NCBI GenBank assembly: GCA_035286365.1
Contig: DATHJZ010000006.1
Span: 1 to 31,480 of the forward strand
DNA from: CADEED01 sp035286365
Lineage (GTDB): Bacteria; Pseudomonadota; Gammaproteobacteria; Steroidobacterales; Steroidobacteraceae
DNA length: 31,480 bases
Reading direction: 5' to 3'
The position numbers were made by a program, and so were the translations under genes. The notes beneath the pieces were generated by a model. The model ran no database searches. It saw nothing but the letters and a program-made list of their open reading frames with translations, and was not told the origin of the DNA. Shown piece after piece: positions 1 through 6,687 of the stretch (within the stretch, counting starts at the first letter, position 1; every line of letters starts with the position of its first letter).

Positions 1-2
1 AA

Positions 3-1022
3 TTGCTGAACAAGCGCGCCGGGCTCACCGGCCTCACCGGCACTGGCGACCTGCGCGAGATCGAGCGGCGCGCCGCGGACGGCGACGAACACTGCCGGCT
101 CGCCATCAGCCTCTATACCCACCGCATCCGCAAGTATCTCGGCGCCTACGCCACCGTCATGGGCGGCGTGGACGCGATCGCTTTCACCGGCGGCGTGGGT
201 GAACACAGCGCGCTGGTCCGCCATCGTTGCCTGCAACGACTCGGATTTCTCGGCGCCACCCTCGACGAAGATCGCAATCGCGATGCGCGCGTCAGCGCCG
301 AACTTCCGGTTGTCGAGATATCGACGAACGAGTCGCGCGTGCGCATCCTGGTGTTGCTTGGCGACGAGGAGTTCGCGATGGCCCGCGATGCCGCGAAACT
401 GCTCGCTTCGCCGGATCGGCCCGTCGCGAACCCACGCATTCCCATCGCTGTTTCGGCTCGGCATGCGCACCTCACCCAGGCGACGATCGAGCAGTTGTTT
501 GGCGCCGGCCATCGCCTGCAGCCGAAGACTGCCTTGTCGCAGACCGGGCAATTTTCCGCGCAGGAGACGGTGCGTGTCATAGGACCGCGCGGCGAGCTTC
601 CCCATGTGCGGCTCATGGGGCCGCCGCGTGCGCATGACCAGGTCGAAATCTCCCGCAGCGATGAGTTCACGCTCGGGATCGACGCGCCGGTGCGCATTTC
701 GGGCGATCTCGCCAACACACCGGGCGCAACGCTCGAGGGCCCGCAGGGGCGCGTCACCCTATCCGGCGGCGTGATCTGCGCGCGGCGCCACATCCACATG
801 AACCCGCGCGATGCCGAGTTGTTCGGCATTGCCGACTGCGACACCGTCTCGGTTCGAATAGATAGCCAGGGACGCGACCTGACGTTCGGCGACGTGAGCG
901 TGCGCGTCTCACCGCAGTTCACGCTCGAGCTGCACCTCGATACCGATGAAGCGAATGCGGCCGAGGTGAAGGCGGGCGACTATGCCGAGCTGCTGAAGCC
1001 GACGCGCGGCCAGCGCGCCTAG
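3..1022 (+). CDS. Acetate kinase (C-terminal part) fused to PduL-type phosphate acyltransferase, 5' end outside window
   Basis: The visible 339 residues hold two domains with no stop between them. Residues 1-135 match the end of acetate kinase: an LNKRAGLTGLTG segment, the FTGGVGEHS motif at 61-69 and the closing GDEEFAMARD at 121-130. After a linker of about ten residues, 145-333 match PduL. This part has two metal-binding RHxH-type motifs (ARHAHL 152-157 and RRHIHM 261-266), the VEISRSDEF segment at 214-222 and LDTDEANAA at 312-320. Acetate kinase interconverts acetyl-phosphate plus ADP with acetate plus ATP. PduL moves the acyl group between phosphate and CoA. One polypeptide could therefore send acetyl-phosphate to acetate or to acetyl-CoA. 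The phosphoketolase gene next door makes acetyl-phosphate, which fits. The kinase N-terminus is cut by the window, so its completeness is unknown. The substrate could also be propionyl-phosphate. Confidence 0.9.
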   Translation: MLNKRAGLTGLTGTGDLREIERRAADGDEHCRLAISLYTHRIRKYLGAYATVMGGVDAIAFTGGVGEHSALVRHRCLQRLGFLGATLDEDRNRDARVSAELPVVEISTNESRVRILVLLGDEEFAMARDAAKLLASPDRPVANPRIPIAVSARHAHLTQATIEQLFGAGHRLQPKTALSQTGQFSAQETVRVIGPRGELPHVRLMGPPRAHDQVEISRSDEFTLGIDAPVRISGDLANTPGATLEGPQGRVTLSGGVICARRHIHMNPRDAELFGIADCDTVSVRIDSQGRDLTFGDVSVRVSPQFTLELHLDTDEANAAEVKAGDYAELLKPTRGQRA

Positions 1023-1157
1023 GGAAACGCCGCGACTGGAAGAGAAGGCGGTGCCTGCCTATATCAATGTCACGACGCGTGGCGCCAGGATGCCACCGGA
1101 TACGTGGGTCAATGGCGCAACGGAGCGAGAGAAAATGAGGCATCGAGAGTGACGACC

Positions 1158-3533
1158 ATGAAGACGGCAACGCTTTCGCCGGACGAGTTGCGCCGCATCG
1201 ATGCCTGGTGGCGCGCGGCGAACTACCTCTCGGTGGGACAGATCTTCCTGTTCGACAACCCGCTGCTCAAGCGGCCGCTCGCGGCGGGCGACGTGAAGCG
1301 CATGCTGCTCGGACACTGGGGCACGACGCCCGGCCAGAATTTCATCTACGCGCATCTCAATCGCGTCATCGTGAAATACGATCTCGACATGTTTTATATC
1401 TCCGGCCCCGGACACGGCGGCCCCGGACTGGTCGCCAACACCTACCTCGAAGGCACTTACAGCGAGGTCTATCCAAAAATCAGCCAGGACGAAGCGGGAC
1501 TGCAGAAACTGTTCCTGCAATTCTCGTTTCCCGGCGGAATCCCGAGCCATGTTTCACCGGAATGCCCCGGATCTATTCACGAAGGCGGCGAACTCGGTTA
1601 TTCGCTGAGCCACGCCTTCGGCGCGGCGTTCGACAATCCAGATCTCATCGTAGGTTGCGTGGTCGGCGACGGCGAGGCGGAAACCGGGCCGCTGGCGACG
1701 GCCTGGCATTCCAACAAGTTTCTCGATCCCGTAACCGACGGGGCGGTGCTGCCAATCCTGCATCTGAACGGCTACAAGATCGCCAATCCCACCTTGTTAG
1801 CCCGCATCTCTCGCGAAGAGCTCGAACAGTTGTTGCGCGGCTATGGCTGGACGCCCTATTTCGTGAGCGGTCACGAGCCCGCACTGATGCACGAGACCAT
1901 GGCCGCGACTCTCGACACGGCTATCGAACAGATTCGCAGCATCCAGCGTGAAGCGCGCAAGCGGGAAAATACCTTGCGCCCGCGCTGGCCGATGATCGTG
2001 CTGGAATCGCCCAAGGGCTGGACCGGGCCGAAACTGGTCGATGGCAAGCAGGTGGAAGGCACGTTTCGTGCGCACCAGGTACCCCTGCAACCGCGCAAGC
2101 ATGCGGCGCATTTGCGATTGCTCGAAGACTGGCTGAAGAGCTACCGGCCGGATGAGCTGTTCGACGAGCAAGGCCGGCTACGCACGGAGATCGCGGAATT
2201 GTCACCGCGCGGCGCGCGGCGCATGGGTTCGAATCCGCACGCCAACGGTGGCCTGCTGCTGCATGACCTTCACCTGCCCGATTTCCGCGACTACGCCATC
2301 GCGGTGGATGCGCCCGGAACACCCGGCCCCGGCGACACGCACGCCCTCGGGCCCTTTCTGCGCGACGTCGCGGCGCTCAACCAGGAGCTGCGAAACTTCC
2401 GCGTATTTGGCCCGGACGAAACCGCTTCCAATGGCCTCGGCGCGATGTTCGAGATGACCGATCGCCAATGGGACGCGGAAGCTGGCTCGGGCGACGATCA
2501 TCTGGCGCGCACGGGGCGCGTACTCGACTCGATGTTGAGCGAGCATCAATGCGAGGGCTGGCTCGAGGGCTATCTACTGACCGGACGACACGGCCTGTTC
2601 AACTGCTACGAGGCCTTCATCCATGTCGTGGATTCGATGTTCAACCAGCATGCCAAGTGGCTGAAGGTCACCGCCGGATTGCCGTGGCGTCGCAAGCTCG
2701 CCTCGCTCAACTATCTGCTCGCTTCGCACGTCTGGCGCCAGGACCACAATGGCTTCTCGCACCAGGATCCGGGATTCATCGATCACGTCGTCAACAAGAA
2801 GGCGGACGTGGTACGCGTCTATCTGCCGCCGGATGCGAATTGCCTGCTGTCAGTTATGGACCATTGCCTGCGCAGCCGGCACTACGTCAACGTGGTCATC
2901 GCCGGCAAGCATCCCGCGCCGCAGTGGCTGCCGATGGCGGCCGCCGAACTGCATTGCACCGCGGGCATTGGTGTCTGGAAGTGGGCCAGCAGCGACCACG
3001 GCATGACGCCCGATGTGGTGATGGCCTGCTGCGGCGATGTGCCCACGCTCGAGACGCTCGCAGCGGTCGCCCTCCTGCGCGAGCACCTGCCCGAGGTGAA
3101 AGTGCGCGTCGTCAACGTGGTCGACCTCATGAAGCTGCAGCCACACTCCGCGCATCCGCACGGCCTCAGCGACCTCGAGTTCGACTCGCTCTTCACGACC
3201 GCCACTCCGGTGATATTCGCATTCCATGGATATCCGGCCCTGATCCACCGCCTCACTTACCGGCGCAACAATCACGACAACATCCACGTCCACGGCTACA
3301 TGGAAGAAGGCACCATCACGACGCCGTTCGACATGACCGTGCTCAACGAACTCGACCGCTTTCACCTCGTCATCCGCGCGATCGACCGGCTGCCGCGCAC
3401 CGGCGACCGCGGCATCGAGGTCCAGGAGCAGCTGCGCGAGAAGCTGCGCGCGCACAAGCGGCACATCTGCCAGTTCGGCGAGGACATGCCGGAGATTCGG
3501 GAGTGGCGATGGATCGAAACGGCCGCAGGATGA
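1158..3533 (+). CDS. xfp: Xylulose-5-phosphate/fructose-6-phosphate phosphoketolase
   Basis: This thiamine-diphosphate enzyme splits xylulose-5-phosphate or fructose-6-phosphate with phosphate into acetyl-phosphate and a shorter sugar phosphate. The 791-residue product is full length for the family. It carries GPGHGGPG (83-90), GDGEAETGP (170-178), HLNGYKIANPT, ESPKGWTGP, SHQDPGFIDH and a C-terminal XFP_C region. The ATG at 1158 is chosen because GAGAG (1145-1149) lies 8 bases upstream and the next residues give the usual family start. A GTG at 1149, with GAGG at 1137-1140, is a serious alternative and would add three residues. The gene follows the acetate kinase-PduL fusion after 135 bases. 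Its stop overlaps an ATG of the stress-protein frame (ATGA at 3530), so the three genes probably form one transcript. Whether it prefers the xylulose or the fructose substrate cannot be read from sequence alone. Confidence 0.95.
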   Translation: MKTATLSPDELRRIDAWWRAANYLSVGQIFLFDNPLLKRPLAAGDVKRMLLGHWGTTPGQNFIYAHLNRVIVKYDLDMFYISGPGHGGPGLVANTYLEGTYSEVYPKISQDEAGLQKLFLQFSFPGGIPSHVSPECPGSIHEGGELGYSLSHAFGAAFDNPDLIVGCVVGDGEAETGPLATAWHSNKFLDPVTDGAVLPILHLNGYKIANPTLLARISREELEQLLRGYGWTPYFVSGHEPALMHETMAATLDTAIEQIRSIQREARKRENTLRPRWPMIVLESPKGWTGPKLVDGKQVEGTFRAHQVPLQPRKHAAHLRLLEDWLKSYRPDELFDEQGRLRTEIAELSPRGARRMGSNPHANGGLLLHDLHLPDFRDYAIAVDAPGTPGPGDTHALGPFLRDVAALNQELRNFRVFGPDETASNGLGAMFEMTDRQWDAEAGSGDDHLARTGRVLDSMLSEHQCEGWLEGYLLTGRHGLFNCYEAFIHVVDSMFNQHAKWLKVTAGLPWRRKLASLNYLLASHVWRQDHNGFSHQDPGFIDHVVNKKADVVRVYLPPDANCLLSVMDHCLRSRHYVNVVIAGKHPAPQWLPMAAAELHCTAGIGVWKWASSDHGMTPDVVMACCGDVPTLETLAAVALLREHLPEVKVRVVNVVDLMKLQPHSAHPHGLSDLEFDSLFTTATPVIFAFHGYPALIHRLTYRRNNHDNIHVHGYMEEGTITTPFDMTVLNELDRFHLVIRAIDRLPRTGDRGIEVQEQLREKLRAHKRHICQFGEDMPEIREWRWIETAAG

Positions 3534-3553
3534 CGAGCCCGAGGAGAGAAACC

Positions 3554-4549
3554 ATGCAAGCGATTCACAGGATTCTCGTCGCCGTCAAGGATCCGCACGC
3601 GCGCCGCCAGCCCGGAGTCGAAAAGGCGATACGCATTGCGCGCACGCTCGACGCCTCGATCGAGTTGTTTCATGCGCTCTCGACTCCAGTGCTGCTCGAC
3701 GTGCAGCCGCTCACCGGCACATCCCTGGGCGAGATCAAACGCGAGGCAAGCACACTTGCCAGGCAGCGGCTCGACAAACTCGTGGCGAGCGCGGCCCGGG
3801 AAGGAGTCGTCGCCACCCGCGCCGCGGAATGGGATTTTCCGCCGCACGAAGCCATCGTGCGCGCCGCCACGCGGTTTCGCGCGGACCTCATCATTGCCGA
3901 ATGTCACCAGGGTCGCAGAACGGTCCCCTGGCTGATTCATCTCACCGATTGGGAGCTGCTGCGTACGAGTCGCGTCCCGGTGTTGCTGCTCAAGAACACG
4001 AAGGCCTGGGGCCGCGCCCCGGTGCTCGCGGCGGTTGATCCTTCACACGCCCACTCCAAACCTTCGGGCCTCGATCGCGAAGTGATTGCACAGGCCGGCC
4101 GCCTGGCCGAGGCAACGCGCTCCGCACTGCACCTGATGCATGCAAACTACCCGTCCTTCGTCGGCCTGACCTTGGGCGACCCGGCGATGGATGCCGCTTT
4201 GCTAGCGGCTTCGTACGAACAACAAAAGGAACAGAATCGCAAGGACTTCAGCGGCTTCGCCAGGAACGCGGCGATTTCCAACGCGCGCCGTCATCTCATG
4301 TCGGGCGATCCGGTAGACGCCATTCCGAAAGCCGCGCGCGCCGTGAAAGCGGGCGTCGTCGTGATGGGCGCCGTTTCGCGCTCGGGACTGAAGCGCGTAT
4401 TCATCGGCAACACCGCAGAGCGCGTGCTCAATTCCCTGCCTTGCGATGTGCTCGTGGTGAAGCCACCGGGTTTTTCGAAGCGCGTGTCGGCCACGTCGCG
4501 CGGTGTCCGCGTGGTGCCCCCGCAGCCCCTCATCCCAATGCCGATGTAG
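3554..4549 (+). CDS. Tandem universal stress protein, UspE-like
   Basis: This 331-residue protein has two Usp domains in tandem (about 4-145 and 157-310), the layout of UspE. The first begins IHRILVAVKDPHARR. The second ends with an ATP-binding-type loop, GAVSRSGLKRVFIGNTAE, then CDVLVVKPP, as in UspE. The final 20 or so residues are basic and proline-rich and look variable. The start at 3554 has a strong ribosome-binding site (GAGGAGA, 3541-3547) close upstream. An in-frame ATG at 3530 overlaps the xfp stop but lacks a good site. UspE-like proteins are cytosolic and linked to stress and low-oxygen survival. Placement directly after phosphoketolase suggests co-expression with acetyl-phosphate metabolism. 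The functional link is inference. Confidence 0.88.
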   Translation: MQAIHRILVAVKDPHARRQPGVEKAIRIARTLDASIELFHALSTPVLLDVQPLTGTSLGEIKREASTLARQRLDKLVASAAREGVVATRAAEWDFPPHEAIVRAATRFRADLIIAECHQGRRTVPWLIHLTDWELLRTSRVPVLLLKNTKAWGRAPVLAAVDPSHAHSKPSGLDREVIAQAGRLAEATRSALHLMHANYPSFVGLTLGDPAMDAALLAASYEQQKEQNRKDFSGFARNAAISNARRHLMSGDPVDAIPKAARAVKAGVVVMGAVSRSGLKRVFIGNTAERVLNSLPCDVLVVKPPGFSKRVSATSRGVRVVPPQPLIPMPM

Positions 4550-4561
4550 GTCGGCCTTTTT
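4540..4561 (+). terminator. Intrinsic terminator at the end of the stress-protein gene
   Basis: A stem GCCGA (4540-4544) pairs with TCGGC (4551-4555) around a 6-base loop. One C and five T follow (4557-4561). The stop codon of the stress-protein gene (TAG, 4547-4549) lies in the loop. The stem is short but the T run is clear. It closes the acetyl-phosphate module directly before the next promoter. Confidence 0.6.
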
Positions 4562-4568
4562 CGTTTGC

Positions 4569-4581
4569 TACAGTCGCGCCA
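4569..4581 (+). promoter_or_regulatory. Probable promoter -10 (TACAGT) of a leaderless luxR-type gene
   Basis: TACAGT at 4569-4574 lies six bases before the ATG at 4581, so transcription would start at or next to the start codon. No ribosome-binding site is visible upstream of that ATG, which fits a leaderless transcript. No convincing -35 is seen at the right distance, because the region is occupied by the terminator above. Confidence 0.4.
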
Positions 4582-4994
4582 TGTGGCGGACGGTCCTCGT
4601 GTACGGCGCGCTGCTGGCGGCCGGAGCTTTCGGTTTGCGCTGGCTGGAATTCCAGTTCCTGGTGCGCAGCCACGCCGTGGAAACCTATGCGGCCCTGGTC
4701 GCGGTGTTGTTCCTCGGGCTCGGGGTCTGGGTGGGCCGGCGCCTGTTCCGTTCGGCTCCCCAGGAGCCCTTCACACCCAACGTCCAGGCGCAGCGAAGCC
4801 TGGGGATAAGCGAGCGCGAGTTCGAGGTGCTCAGGCTGCTCGCGGCGGGAAACTCCAACAAACAGATTGCAAACAAGCTCGCGGTCTCGCCGAACACGGT
4901 GAAGTCGCACGTCGCGAATCTGTTCACCAAGCTCGAGGCGGCGCGCCGCACCGAGGCGATCCTGCGGGCGCGTGAGCTCGGAATGATTCGCTGA
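4581..4994 (+). CDS. Membrane-tethered LuxR-type HTH transcriptional regulator
   Basis: The 137-residue product has two hydrophobic segments (about 4-20 and 36-52), then a short linker and a LuxR-type helix-turn-helix at about 74-135. The HTH region reads SEREFEVLRLLAAG, NKQIANKLAVS and NTVKSHVANLFTKL, the full GerE/LuxR pattern. It has no receiver, autoinducer or PAS domain, so any signal must be sensed through the short membrane part or by partners. The ATG at 4581 is preferred over an in-frame ATG at 4503, because the latter would lie inside the stress-protein gene and would add a non-conserved leader. The next gene encodes a DUF4199 membrane protein 107 bases downstream. The pair may work together, though that is inference. 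The DNA target is unknown. Confidence 0.85.
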   Translation: MWRTVLVYGALLAAGAFGLRWLEFQFLVRSHAVETYAALVAVLFLGLGVWVGRRLFRSAPQEPFTPNVQAQRSLGISEREFEVLRLLAAGNSNKQIANKLAVSPNTVKSHVANLFTKLEAARRTEAILRARELGMIR

Positions 4995-5032
4995 AGCGTG
5001 CCCTTTTCGGACGATTCTGGCCAAATCACCCC

Positions 5033-5050
5033 TTCGGGCGATTGCCCGAG
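5033..5050 (+). repeat. Short hairpin between the luxR-type gene and the DUF4199 gene
   Basis: TCGGGC (5034-5039) and GCCCGA (5044-5049) form a 6-bp stem with a 4-base loop, plus a possible G-T closing pair. There is no T run after it, so it is not a standard terminator. It could act as an RNA stability or attenuation element. Confidence 0.35.
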
Positions 5051-5101
5051 AGCTGGGGCGACGCGTTTCATGCGCCCACGTTCAGAACCACAAGGTGCTC
5101 C

Positions 5102-5632
5102 ATGACTTCATCGATCGTCCGCTACGGAATCATCGCCGGCCTCATCGTCGCCATTCCCATGCTCTGGCAGATGCTGGTCCGCGGCGAGCTCGCAGAAAGC
5201 CTGCTGCTCGGATACGCCATCATGATCGTGGCGCTGACCGCGGTGTTCCTCGGGGTCAAGCAGTACCGCGACAAGAAGCTGGGCGGCGTCATCCGCTTCC
5301 TGCCGGCCCTGGGCGTCGGGCTCGGGATCAGCACTGTGGCCTGTTTGTTCTACGTCGCCGCCTGGGAGATCTCGCTGGCGTTCAGCGACTTCGATTTCGC
5401 CCGCTTCTACACGAACGCGATGATCGAAGCCGCGAAAGCCAAGAATGCCTCTCCCGCGGAAATCCAGCAGGCCGTCACCGATGCGCAGAGCTTCGCGAAG
5501 ATGTATGCCAACCCGCTGGTGCGCATGCCGATCACTTTCGTCGAGATGTTCCCGGTCGGAGTGCTCATCTCGCTGATCTCGGCGGGACTGCTGCGAAACA
5601 GCAAGTTCCTGCCGGCGCGGGGGGCCAACTAG
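5102..5632 (+). CDS. DUF4199 family membrane protein
   Basis: This 176-residue protein has about four membrane segments: near residues 7-26, 33-50, 66-90 and 147-168. The loop before the last segment contains the stretch IEAAKAKNASPAEIQQ. Size, topology and this loop match the DUF4199 family, whose function is not known to me. The ATG at 5102 is chosen because AAGG (5092-5095) lies six bases upstream. An in-frame ATG at 5042 would add a polar leader with no ribosome site. The gene follows a membrane-tethered LuxR-type regulator in the same direction, so joint expression or a sensing role is possible. Confidence 0.8.
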   Translation: MTSSIVRYGIIAGLIVAIPMLWQMLVRGELAESLLLGYAIMIVALTAVFLGVKQYRDKKLGGVIRFLPALGVGLGISTVACLFYVAAWEISLAFSDFDFARFYTNAMIEAAKAKNASPAEIQQAVTDAQSFAKMYANPLVRMPITFVEMFPVGVLISLISAGLLRNSKFLPARGAN

Positions 5633-5651
5633 CGCCACGCGGATGTACCAT

Positions 5652-5672
5652 GCCCCTTCTAACAAAAGGGGC
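5652..5672 (+). promoter_or_regulatory. Hairpin that would mask the ribosome-binding site of the SDR gene
   Basis: GCCCCTT (5652-5658) is the exact complement of AAGGGGC (5666-5672), with a 7-base loop. AAGGGG is also the ribosome-binding site of the gene starting at 5678. In a longer transcript reading through from upstream, the site would be paired. A -10-like TACCAT (5646-5651) lies just before it. A transcript starting there would lose the left arm and expose the site. Confidence 0.4.
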
Positions 5673-5677
5673 TGTCC

Positions 5678-6574
5678 ATGCGTTTCACCGCTTTTGCCCT
5701 GCTCGCAGTCGTAACTCCACTGCTCGTTGCGCCGGCACGGGCCGCCGACACGCCGCCAGCCAAGGCAGTGCTCGTGACCGGCGCCAGCACGGGTATCGGC
5801 CGCAACGTCACCGAGAAGCTGGCGGCGGCGGGCTACTTCGTCTACGCCGGCGCGCGCAAGGATGCCGATCTCGAGGCGCTCAACAAGATCAAGAACGTCC
5901 AGGCCATCAAACTGGACGTGACCAGGCAAGCCGATGTCGATGCGGCGGTGGAAACGGTCACCAAGGCGGGGCGCGGGCTCTATGGCCTGGTGAACAACGC
6001 CGGTGTCGCAACACCGGGGCCGACCGCCGACCTCAGCATGGCGGAGTTCGATCTCATGATGCAGGTGAACGTGTATGGCCCGTTCCGCATGGTGCAGGCG
6101 TTCCGGCCCTTGTTGTTAGCTTCGAAGGGACGCATCACGAACATCGGGTCGATCTCGGGAATTCTCGCGCCGCTGCGGTTGAACGCGTATTCGATCACCA
6201 AGCACGGGATGGAGGCATACACCGATTCGCTCGCCGTCGAACTTGCGCCGCAAGGTGTGATCGTGAACATCGTCGAGCCCGGCAATTTCGATTCCGCGAT
6301 CGGTGCCAGCGCGACCAAGCGCACCGGCGTGACCACCACGTTCACCGATCGCAGCAAGTACAAGAAACCCGATGAGGTGTCCGACGCGATCATGCTGGCG
6401 CTGTTCGAAACGACGCCCAAGCGCCGCTACCTGGTGACGCCGGATCAGAACGAGGCGCAGGTCACCATCCGCAAGCAGGTCGAGCAGCTGGTCCAGCTCA
6501 ATGAGCGTCACCCGTACAGCTACGACCGCGATGCGCTGGTGAAGATGCTCGACGAGGCGCTGGCGCAGAAGTAG
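5678..6574 (+). CDS. Short-chain dehydrogenase/reductase with N-terminal export signal
   Basis: The 298-residue protein is a classical SDR. It has the cofactor loop TGASTGIG at 34-41, NNAG at 106-109, and a catalytic S158, Y171 and K175 set in GSISG and YSITK. It should reduce or oxidise a carbonyl/alcohol with NAD(P). The substrate is not predictable. The odd part is residues 1-23: MRFTAFALLAVV, a hydrophobic core, then ARA before ADTPPAK, a typical Sec signal with an AxA cleavage site. This would put a nucleotide-dependent enzyme in the periplasm, where free NAD(P) is not expected. A start at 5678 is well supported by AAGGGG six bases upstream. No Met follows until position 121, so a signal-less form would need a non-ATG start. 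The cell location is therefore the open question. Confidence 0.88.
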   Translation: MRFTAFALLAVVTPLLVAPARAADTPPAKAVLVTGASTGIGRNVTEKLAAAGYFVYAGARKDADLEALNKIKNVQAIKLDVTRQADVDAAVETVTKAGRGLYGLVNNAGVATPGPTADLSMAEFDLMMQVNVYGPFRMVQAFRPLLLASKGRITNIGSISGILAPLRLNAYSITKHGMEAYTDSLAVELAPQGVIVNIVEPGNFDSAIGASATKRTGVTTTFTDRSKYKKPDEVSDAIMLALFETTPKRRYLVTPDQNEAQVTIRKQVEQLVQLNERHPYSYDRDALVKMLDEALAQK

Positions 6575-6575
6575 T

Positions 6576-6687
6576 TAGAGGGGACACTCCTGGTTTTTGT
6601 TGTCAGGAAGCCACGCCGGGGTACTAACAGTCAGCGATCAGTATTGGCGTGGCTTCCTGACAACAAAAACCAGGAGTGTCCCCTCTA
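6576..6687. repeat. 112-bp palindromic element with perfect 42-bp arms
   Basis: The left arm (6576-6617) and right arm (6646-6687) are exact reverse complements over 42 bases, separated by a 28-base centre. The arms begin TAGAGGGGACACTCC and contain a T5/A5 run. The element fills the gap between two convergent genes. It starts one base after the SDR stop, and its last three bases are the stop codon (TAG on the - strand) of the sorbosone-dehydrogenase-like gene. It resembles a REPIN or small non-autonomous palindromic mobile element rather than a terminator, since no T run follows either arm. No clear target-site duplication is seen. It may still stop transcription from both sides through its very stable stem. 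Confidence 0.85.

Noticed and set aside
2468..3553. Long open frame upstream of and continuous with the universal stress protein
   Set aside because: It lies inside xfp in another frame and reads as arginine-rich, low-information sequence typical of a GC-rich shadow frame. The stress protein has its own start and ribosome site at 3554.
5095..6375. A 426-codon + strand frame across the DUF4199 and SDR genes
   Set aside because: It is a shadow of both genes. The encoded sequence is Arg/Gly/Ala/His-rich with no domain, while the SDR and DUF4199 frames carry clear family motifs.
6576..6687. The palindrome as an ordinary bidirectional intrinsic terminator
   Set aside because: The 42-bp perfect arms are far longer than terminator stems, and no T run follows either arm. 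It may still stop transcription, but it is better described as a repeat element.
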